Of a DNA stretch of 64,000 nucleotides, positions 55,360-64,000 are shown one piece after another. This stretch comes from Neurospora tetraspora. Lineage: Eukaryota > Ascomycota > Sordariomycetes > Sordariales > Sordariaceae. The notes beneath the pieces were generated by a model. That model was not told the DNA's origin, did not search any database, and saw nothing but the letters and a program-made list of their open reading frames with translations. Within the stretch, counting starts at the first letter, position 1. Each line of letters opens with the position of its first letter. The stretch spans positions 1,576,001-1,640,000 of the forward strand of contig NW_026944385.1 in the NCBI RefSeq assembly GCF_033439725.1. The letters are read 5' to 3'. A program made the translations under genes and the position numbers.

Positions 55360-58300
55360 TATCTAGTCTAAGCTGCCTACCCTCCTCCCTCTCGTTTCAA
55401 AGAGGAGTACTACCCTTTTTATCCCTAGAGATCTCTACTATAATTACCTACCTTCGGAGTTCGGGAGAGACGGTCCGATAGATCTGCTCCTCTCTATCCG
55501 AATCACTTTGCTTCTGATAACCCCCTTGGTCTATACTAAAAAACCAGAAAAAATTCCCCAAATCAATACGTACCTAGATAAAATCGTTAATTAATTACGG
55601 ACTATAGGATAACGCTATAAAGGAGGAGTAGGAGATTAATGAGTGGTACCGGAATTTTAAGAGTATAATTAATTATAAGGTTGTTAATAAATAGATTAAA
55701 GTTAGGAAGTAGTTTTATAAAACTATCATTATCCTAACAAAGGAACCTAAAAATTAGATTAATTAATTTTAAACCTAGTCTACTACTATAAGTAATAAAT
55801 AAATTATAGGAATAGGGGAGATTAAGGTTGCCAACTTTTGGTATATCGATTTCGTTAATACGATTAGAATTATGCGTTTTGGGTAGTATAAAGGCGTTTA
55901 GAAGTTCGATAAGGAGATAACTAATAGTATATTTAAATATATAAACGTTTATAAAGACTTTAAGAAATATAGTATTAATGCCGCTAAATGTAGGGTTATT
56001 GCCGGAAAGGGAGGATACTGTAGCGCCTTTAATATTGGCGAAATTGGTATCGAGTACGATAGTTAGAAATATAATAGCGAAGGTTAAAATAAGATTATTA
56101 ACGATAAGGACGTTTATTAAGAAGGTAAGAATAATAAGAAGCTTAAAGGTTTTAAAAGAAAAAGGAAATTCTAATCGAATAAAATTAAAATTTAATTGCG
56201 TAAGAAATTTAATATCCTTATATATAAAATATATAGAAGAAGACCATATTCTTTAAAATTTTATTAGTAAGTAAATTTAAAGACGAAGTCGAAATATATT
56301 GTAAGGTTGTTCCCTTTTATTTAATATACTATTAAAATTAACCTCGCGAAGGACCCTAAACTTATAAAAAAGGTTACGAAAATCGCAGTTAAGAATAGCG
56401 GTAAGGAGAGGGCTCTTGAGAAGGAGGAGAATACGTAATTATTTATTACAATTTAAAATTTTATTTATAGAGCGACTTTTTAAATTAGTAGGGTATATTA
56501 AATTAAGGACGAAATTTACTTTCTTAAAAACTTCATAATATTCAATTTTAGTAATTCTTTTTACGTATTTAATAAAATTATTCATTTCTTTTATTTTCAT
56601 TATATTAATCCGGATAATCTTTCATAAATTAGCAATACTTAAGTAGCAATTGAAACGTTTAAAGAAATTAATATTATTATTAAAAGTAAGAACGGTCCTT
56701 TAACGCTACAGTTAAAGGAGGTTACTTTTTACCTTAATTTTACTATTAATTTCATTTCTTATTTCTAATTGCCAAAGTAAGATTTCTATTAGGACTACCG
56801 ACTACTAAATAATTATTTAAAGAAATCTAATAACTTATTCTTTATTATTCAGATATTATTTATAATTAAACGGTTATTAAAATTATTTTATTTTTATTTA
56901 TTAAAATGTCGTTCGTAACGCACAATTATAAAATTAATTCCTATATAAAACGCCCTTCTACATAATTAATAGAAGTATAATATTTACAATTCGGCTACCG
57001 GGGACCCTAAATAATCGATTACCTTTAGAACGTTAATAGAATTAAATTTACCAGTTAGAAATTACGTAGTATACTCTTAATTAAATATAATACGTACGCA
57101 ATAGTAAAAGTTAAACGATAATTAATTGTATAATTAGAGACTGAAATTTTAGATCTAGAGAGAAACTCGTTATTAATTTCTTCGAATTTAATAAGGGAAT
57201 TAACGGGGTTAAATACTTTCTCCTTATTACTTATCAATAATCTAAATATATTTAAGATTATTACTTATTAAATCGTTAAAGAATTATTATAATTACTAAG
57301 CTAATATTTTATATTAATATATTACAGTACCGATATAATATTAAAATTAAAATTTTTGAATACAATAACAAATTTATAAATAATAAAGCTAAATATGGAT
57401 TGTTATAACGAGGAGTAAATTTTAAGCCCTCTACTCCTAATATATAAGTATAAAACGGTAGGGTAGAGTATTTAAGAGGTATTATTAAAGAAAGATATAA
57501 TACTATATTAATGAATTTAAAATCTTTAATAGATTTATAGCCGGAAATTACTAGCGTAGTAATTTATTTGGTTAATTATTCCCTCTATTATTTATATAAT
57601 TAGAAATTTTCCTTCCAACAGTTTTATATTTATATTATATAATAAAATAGTTAATAGGAAGTTTGTAAATTAAATTTAAATTATTTTAAAATTTATAATT
57701 ATAAAATTTTCACTATAATAAGTATTATATAGAAGAAAAAGTAATAATATTAAAAGTATTTACCTAAAGTATAAATAGGGTTTTTTATTAATTATTTAAC
57801 CACTTCTATTTATAATATATAGAATTTATATATAAATCGGATTATTTAAATTAGGGATATGATTTTTAACGAGGAAATTACTTATAATTTAAATTTTAAG
57901 AAATTAAAAAAAAAGCTTTTAAGTAAATAGCAAGGAATTAGCGGATTTATTTAATAAAATTAATAAATTATATAATTAACCTTCGAGGGTATCCGAACTA
58001 TTAGAGAAAGAAAGTTATAAATTATAGAATAATATTAATAATATAAATATTAAACTATTCCCTTCGAACCTCCTTAATCGAAATTATAAATAGTATTAAG
58101 AAGATTCCTAAGAGGAAAGTAATTAATTATAAAAAATCGTTATTTAATAGCCTACTATAAAAAAGATATTTATTAAATATATTATAGGATTATATTTATT
58201 ATTTCTATTTACTCCGCCGGCTATACTCTATACTAATTATTTAATTAACCGAACTATCAATAAGTACTTCCGTTAGTAAGAACTATAGGAAATTGCCTTT

Positions 58301-60044
58301 AACGTTAATAAATTATTATAATTAATAATTCAAATAAATAGGAAAATAATTATTAAAGCACAAGTATAACAGTTAATTACGAAATATAAACGCTTTAATA
58401 GGGTTTACAGACGGGATTTACTAATTATACTTAAATATTATAATAAAATCGACGAGGGCGTACTACAAGTAAAAGGTAAATAGATTTTCAATTATATATA
58501 AGTATATATTTATAAATTTAATAAGAACAATATATTTAATAAATATAAAGTAAAACCCGTTATAAGAGGTGACTAATAAAATAAGACGGGAGTAAATATA
58601 TATACTTCTACCCTAGTAAAGAGGTTATTTAAATTTATTATCGTTCTAATTATTCGTTTCAACCTTAAATTTATTTAGTACCACGTAATCAATATTTTTA
58701 TTAATATTTCCCTCGATAAGGAAATTTATATACATATACCGCCCGGGTATTAAATCCCTAGTCAAGTATTTAAATTAATTAAAGTATTATATAATTTTTA
58801 ACGAATACTCTTATTATAGCAACGCAAACTTCATAAAGTATTTAAATTAATAGGACTTAAAGCAATCCTTGAAAATTCTTATATTATAAAAAAGAACAAT
58901 ATCTTAATACTTTATTACATCGATAATATCGTTTTTACATTTAATAAAAATAAAATAGAAGAAATTAAAACATATATAATAGAATTATAGTTAAAATATT
59001 ATTTAATTGGAAGAGATAAGTTCTAATAGTTTTTGGGTATCGAAATCATATATAATCAAAATTAGGGATAGATTTAGTTATTTTAAAAAATATATATTAA
59101 TAAAATTTTAAAATTATTTAAATTTAATTATCAATGTACTTTAATACTTATAGGCTACGAGGAATTAATCCTTTATAAGGGTATTACTAATTATATAGAG
59201 ATACGTACTTACTAAATTAATATAGGATTATTATTATACGCGGTAATTAATATTCGATTAAATATTACCTTCTTATTAAATAGATTGGTTTGATATAATT
59301 ATAATCTTAATTTTACTTATATAACCGTTAATAAGAAGGTTATATAATATTTTCAAATAATAAAAATATAGGGATTCTATTTTAGTAGTAGTAATAGATT
59401 TAAAATTATTTTTAATATTTCGTTTGTTAATAATAAGAGTGACCGTAAGAATTTATAAGGGTTTACTATTAAATTTTATAGTAGTTTAATTTATTAGGGA
59501 GTAACTAAATAAACTACGGTTACTACGTTAATAATAGAAGTAGAATTATATACAATTAAAAAGGTAATAAAGGAGACCCTCTTTATAAATTGGTTAATTT
59601 TAATTTTGGGGGTAAAATTATTAAAAGACCCCATCCCTACTCTATAATATAATAACTAATAAACTATTAAGGTACTTATAGAAGAAACACTTACTTTTAA
59701 TATAAAGATAAAGTATATAAATATTTAAAAATATTAATTAAGGAAGGAGATTATTAAAAAGATATTTAATATTAAATATTTAGAGACGAAATCGATACTA
59801 ATAAATAAATTAATGAAAATACCAAGGATTTTGGAATATAAGAGATTTAAGGAGTTGCTGGGTATAGCCGAAGTACTGCCGTAGAAGGATAGCGGAGGAG
59901 AGGATAATCCGGTACCGAAGAAGGTTAATTTCGATGATTTGGATGAAATATTAGGATTAAAAATATGAAAAGACGAGAGCAATGTATAAATAGCTTCACT
60001 TTTGACCTCAAAGAAGTAATTAGAGGTCTATAAGTGAGGGAGTG

Positions 60045-60222
60045 TGTTAGATATTAGGGTAGTATTCTACCCAGATATAGGTTAAATGCCAGAGTCCCAG
60101 CTACCTGATTTACAGGTCTTGGCAAATATAGGTTACCTCCAGAACCCCCAGACCTTCTGGAGCAGAGCGCTCGAATCAGTCACACAGAATCAATCAACCA
60201 GATCACACCAGTAAATCTGACA
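60045..60222 (+). repeat. Copia-2 3' LTR
   Basis: 178 bp from TGTTAG to TCTGACA, directly followed by the duplication ATTCT. Differs from the 5' LTR mainly by transitions, with a few transversions. Confidence 0.9.
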
Positions 60223-60227
60223 ATTCT

Positions 60228-63200
60228 CAGCAATGTTCTGGAAGGGTTTTGGAAGCCTTCATTTCTCCGGGTCAATGCGACCATCATCGAGGCCTGTCCC
60301 ATGCTCGCCCGTGTCTCACTTGGCCGGGCGTCAACCAGCGTCACAAAATCGAAGGTGGCTTCAACGCCAGCCTCCATCACCCCGTCCGAGTATCCAACAC
60401 GACTCCGTCGCACCCGTTGCCCTGTGTGCTCCGCCATTGACATTCGGGCCCGAAACCGAAGTTGAAGTCAAGAACATGCACGGCCACAAGATCGACATGG
60501 ATCCGCAAAATCCTCCACTTGTTTCCGATGTGCGAGATTTGCGTGCTGGCTGCGGCTGTGATGTTTTCAATGTGTCCATAAAGAACACGCAAAAGACACA
60601 CAATCATCAGTCATCACAATTCACAAGGGATTTGGAACCCCCATTTCCCGGTCTGGACTCCTGCCACCTCTGTTTGTCAAAGGCATACAAAGAGGTAGCG
60701 AGGTGCACCAGCGGATGCTACACGACCATTGACTAGGTAGGCTCAATACGCCCTACGTGTGATGTACTGTACCAAGGGGGTACATAGGCGATATACCTGA
60801 ATGCGGAAGGCCAGAGAGCAGTATGGAGCCACTGAGACCCATGTGTAGTCGGCTCTATGGGGACCAAGGTGTGATCGCTTCCGTAAACAGAAGGAGGGGA
60901 GTTGAAAGAGAGTTTGTGAAAACTATGACATTGCATGTGGCCAGAAGAGTTCTTTTCCTCTCCTTGCAAAATTTGCATGTGCTTGTTGGCCTGAAACCTA
61001 CCCAACGGCACATCCACATTGCAAGTCCGACTTTGATGGCCTACCGCCGAGCCGTCCGTCGACTTAAACTACATACAGGCTAAAGAGACCAACCGACGCA
61101 CTACCGATATGCTACATTGACAGGAGGGGATCTGAGGAAGCGATGCGGCTCAATGCGACGTCCTTATGCTTGACCTCCTCCGTCCCGGCCCACGGGCTCC
61201 GTCTCGGGGCATGTTTCACGGAGCCGGACTGCACCTCGGTACCCGATGGGCCTACCAGATTCGGTACTTGGATATCAAATCCTGAAGCCATTTTGCCATG
61301 CGGAATGCATCGGTTCTGGAATGGCTCTGAAAATCTGGCCGATGGCGGTTAACCGACTGCCAAATCGAGTTTGATATCGGATAGCTCCAGTCTGGTTCAT
61401 GTCTGCCGGCCATGAACGAATCAGTACTTGGCTGCAATTACGGCCAATTTGTTCTAGAAGGCAGGTGCTTCCGACGCGCCAGACAGCTGCCGTCACCGAC
61501 GTCGTCCGTGCCAGAATTCGCGGTTCCTTCCACCTACATATATGTACATACATAGGTACATACATTGGTCGAGTCCCTCCGAGATTTGTTCCGTTCCGTT
61601 TGATTTTGCCTTTCTGCCCCTGCCGTTCATACCAACACACACCAAACATTGACTTTTCATCATCAGGACAACATCCTTGGAATTCCAACAGCCCATCATT
61701 CACACGTCCCCAGGCCAGCGACGAATGCCGAAGAAGAACGCGAGACACAATTGAGGCGTCTTCCATGGCACAAACATCGATGATCGCTACGACGTCCAAG
61801 GTTGGCACTCTTCGAGCCCTTCAGGGAAAGAAACACGTTAGCAATGCCAATGTTGGTCCACTGGTCTTCTAGAAGCGAAGCTAAAAGTGTGGATAGAGGC
61901 AATCGCCAATGGTTGCGTCGACCGAGCCTCCATTCAGTTCTCGGCTTGGTGGAGGGCCTACGGGGGCCCACCGTCCCACACTTTGGCCGAAGACATCCCA
62001 GCCCCATGCACGTTATGCTCCAGAAGCGTTCGCAGTGGTTCGTCCGTCTTCACCCCTCCACTCTTGAGCACTCCGTGTAAATGGACGCACAGTGCACTCG
62101 GACATGATTCCTGGTTACCATGGTTAGCTGCTACGCGATTGGACCTCACCACATGTGAAACTCCGTCCGTGTTCTTCGGCCCCGCAGCTTCTCAATCATG
62201 AGCGAGTCAGGCAATGGACAACGAGTTCACGATGGCACGACAACAACACAAGACGAACGAGGCGGACGACAAAACGGCAACCGCCAATGCATACACCCGT
62301 TCGGTTGATATTCAGGTCAGTGTCTACTTACATATCTCAATGCGTATACTTCGTCGAGACATTATGCTGACAGTTGTGGAAATCTACAGGCCAAAGGTTT
62401 GTCGACATCTTCCTTGATCCCGCCACAAGCAAAACCACGCCGGCGTCCTGCCCAGCCCTGCCCAGCCCGACATTCGGGCTTCGGCCGATTTACCACGTGG
62501 AACTCGGTCCTTGGATTACAAACCTCCCAGGAAGCGAACGAATTGGCGGAAACAAGCAGGCATCTAGGCACAAACTTCCTCGGAGACTTGCCATCCACAT
62601 TCACTTCGGTATCGATACTTGCGAGAACATCCTGACTGTCGAACAACCAGTTGCACCCGCTAAACCTTTTAGGAACCGTATCCGTGACAGGTACTCCTTC
62701 TTCGGCCGAGCTGAACACGGATGGATGCCTGTGCATACTCGCCATCTTATTGTTCACTGTTTCCCGGTCGTGGGCCATCAAGGTGCACATATGTCAGCAT
62801 CGTCAGGGCGAGGTGGGCGTACATGCGTCCTTGAACTCTATGCAAACGCTTCTAGGGGTTCTGCGGTCACAGTGGACTTCTTGGGTTACGGATGAATGCG
62901 TTATTGAGTCGCCGACCTTCGGGTACCATGTCCCTGCAAGGCTATCTCCGTTCATCTTGAAGATGGGAATGATCCTCTTGGCAAAACATCCAAAAGACTT
63001 CCCAGCGTTTTGGTTTGGAGCCACGAGAACAGCACCCTTCGACTTGGCTGGGAGTCCCGAGTGGACATGAGGAGAGGTCTGCGAACAGACTCTCATACGA
63101 TTAAACAGAGTGCGTACACCCGGGTGGCTTCTTTCACACATTCATCTCCGTCGCTTTATGATCCTTCGATGTCGGCTCTTCCTACCTACTGAAGCAGAAG

Positions 63201-63537
63201 TTCATCTTCTTGAGGAATCTCGGCAAGGTAAACCAGCTTTCCTTGCAAGCACCCCTCCGTGCGCACAAACCCCCTTTTCAACACGCGAAGTCTCGTTTTC
63301 ATCATCAGCTTCCAGGACCTACCACCACTTTCGGACACACCTAGGCTTCGTTCGATTCTCTAGCCGAGACAGCTTATCCATGATGTCGTGGTTGTTGCCA
63401 GGGCTGGAACACATGGCTCTACGTAAGCTGCCAAAGATCGGACCGTACCCACGCACCATCGCAAATGCGTCGATTTTGAGGTGGAGAGAGTCCCGACAGA
63501 CAGGTTTGCCGTTAAAACACCCTGCTCTACCAACCCC
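60228..63537. other. No supported gene
   Basis: Normal-GC DNA with many overlapping frames below 180 codons. None carries a recognisable motif or clear splice structure. A run of TACATA units (about 61539-61565) is the only simple repeat noted. Confidence 0.4.
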
Positions 63538-63770
63538 ATCCCTTTAACGGTGAAAAGTTGACATTTTAGCGCGCCCCGCAAGATACCTGGAGGACTTGGT
63601 GACGTGGCTCGTCAGCTAAGCACTCCGCCTACATTGCTAGTAAACGCTACCAAGGCTGGGGTTTCCGAGATCTTTGCAGGCTCAAGAGGTATCCTGCAGG
63701 AAAATGGGAACCACCGATTTGCTCAAACTTGCAGGACGCTAAAATGTCAACTTTTCACCGTTAAAGGGAT
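63538..63770. mobile_element. 233-bp inverted-repeat element
   Basis: Perfect 34-bp inverted repeats (63538-63571 and 63737-63770) begin ATCCCTTTAACGGTGAAAAG. The similarity continues imperfectly inward (AGCG..CC.GCAAG on both arms). The interior of about 165 bp is non-coding. I found no convincing target duplication, so it may be a MITE with a decayed duplication or a secondary palindrome. Confidence 0.7.
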
Positions 63771-64000
63771 TCCGGCAGCCAGTTGACAAGGCCCACCCAC
63801 ACCTAGCGTTGACGCCATGTTCAAGATTTTCCTTGGCACGATTTACAACGTTCGGTGACTTGCTTTCAACGCTGATTCTACATACACTTTGCTGACAGGA
63901 GATGTCATATGCATCAATAACCAAAAAGAGTGTCTAGTGAGGGTATTCCAATCTGCCAGGGCTTGTGAATTTCGTGGGGACTCTGCAGACTCTGCTGATC
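63771..64000. other. Window end, nothing recognised
   Basis: No gene, RNA or repeat can be supported in the last 230 bp. Confidence 0.4.

Larger units (their letters stand above)
52814..55530. mobile_element. Unclassified insert in Copia-2 (466 bp net)
   Basis: The 7-mer CTATACT flanks this block (52807-52813 and 55531-55537). Joining the flanks through one copy gives a continuous gag-like frame (ISDKAILKKPEKIPQINTYL), which shows that the block is an insertion. Without the LTR element nested in it, the insert is 466 bp (52814-53113 plus 55365-55530). It has no terminal inverted repeats, no clear tRNA-like promoter boxes and no coding frame. Its base composition is much less AT-rich than the Copia DNA outside or the LTR element inside. 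It may be a SINE or other short retroposon. Confidence 0.6.
52104..60222 (+). mobile_element. Copia-2: Ty1/Copia LTR retrotransposon with nested insertions
   Basis: 8,119 bp with 178-bp LTRs and 5-bp target duplication ATTCT (52099-52103 and 60223-60227). After subtracting the nested insert (2,717 bp plus a 7-bp duplication) it is 5,395 bp, close to Copia-1. Heavily AT-rich and full of stops. Plus-strand landmarks are a mutated protease box IIFNFSNSFYVF near 56530, a reverse-transcriptase box YYIDNI (YVDD-type) near 58912-58930, and a C-terminal IKYLETKSIL..LMKIPRIL stretch near 59770-59840 that parallels Copia-1. A purine tract precedes the 3' LTR. The LTRs share sequence blocks with those of Copia-1, so the two belong to related families. 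Confidence 0.9.

Noticed and set aside
55978-56256. 92-codon frame inside Copia-2
   Set aside because: A surviving stop-free piece of the RIP-mutated Copia interior, not a gene.
61275-61808. 177-codon minus-strand frame
   Set aside because: No domain; the region also has long frames on the plus strand, as expected by chance in GC-balanced DNA.
62362-63141. Two adjacent minus-strand frames (142 and 112 codons) that might be exons of one gene
   Set aside because: I could not find a splice junction that joins them with recognisable protein, nor any motif.
1-64000. CRISPR array, phage, or prokaryotic operon structure
   Set aside because: Spliceosomal introns, intron-containing tRNA and fungal protein families show this is eukaryotic DNA. 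No regularly spaced repeats were seen.

Overview
The window looks like the nuclear genome of a filamentous ascomycete (Pezizomycotina, most likely a Sordariomycete). The evidence is short GT-AG introns (about 50-70 bp, plus two of 122 and 254 bp) with CTAAC/CTGAC-type branch sites, typical fungal protein families (NmrA-like, PaxB-like membrane cyclase, F-box proteins, a DUF6604-like protein, Dal5-type MFS, LovD-like transesterase), and three very AT-rich blocks whose transposon copies differ almost only by C/T and G/A transitions, the mark of repeat-induced point mutation (RIP).

Layout. 1-8 kb: a membrane-anchored hypothetical protein, a Ser/Thr-rich secreted protein, tRNA-Arg(ACG), and two neighbouring gene relics, a Gfo/Idh/MocA oxidoreductase and a Dal5-type MFS transporter, both decayed by internal deletions. 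8.2-12.9 kb: one large F-box gene in at least six exons, interrupted by a 717-bp inverted-repeat element with a 3-bp target duplication. 13-24.9 kb: the normal gene-dense part, with a coiled-coil hypothetical, an F-box/ankyrin-like protein, an NmrA-like oxidoreductase, a beta-lactamase-fold transesterase, a DUF6604-like protein and a PaxB-like membrane terpene cyclase. 24.9-33.6 kb: gene-poor DNA with an intron-containing tRNA-Leu(AAG), an initiator tRNA-Met, a tandem duplication and two copies of a 280-bp MITE (23.0 and 29.9 kb).

33.65-60.2 kb is a transposon-rich accessory region: a 5.27-kb RIP-mutated Copia element (TSD CGAGC), a 352-bp hAT-type MITE (TSD GTCTCACC), a 3.74-kb PIF/Harbinger element (TSD TTA), and an 8.1-kb Copia element (TSD ATTCT). 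The last contains a 466-bp unclassified insert (7-bp repeat CTATACT), which itself contains a 2.25-kb gag-only LTR element on the opposite strand (TSD TATCT). Between them, at 44.4-44.8 kb, is a small two-exon gene of a short Cys/aromatic-rich fungal family. 60.2-64 kb has no gene I can support and ends with a 233-bp inverted-repeat structure.

I see no multi-gene novel system. The most interesting material is structural: exact target-site duplications for five insertions, one gene whose reading frame is exactly restored by removing an element, a three-level transposon nest, and RIP that switches direction inside the LTRs and so maps the edges of the mutated tract. Coordinates of introns and transposon ends were read by eye.
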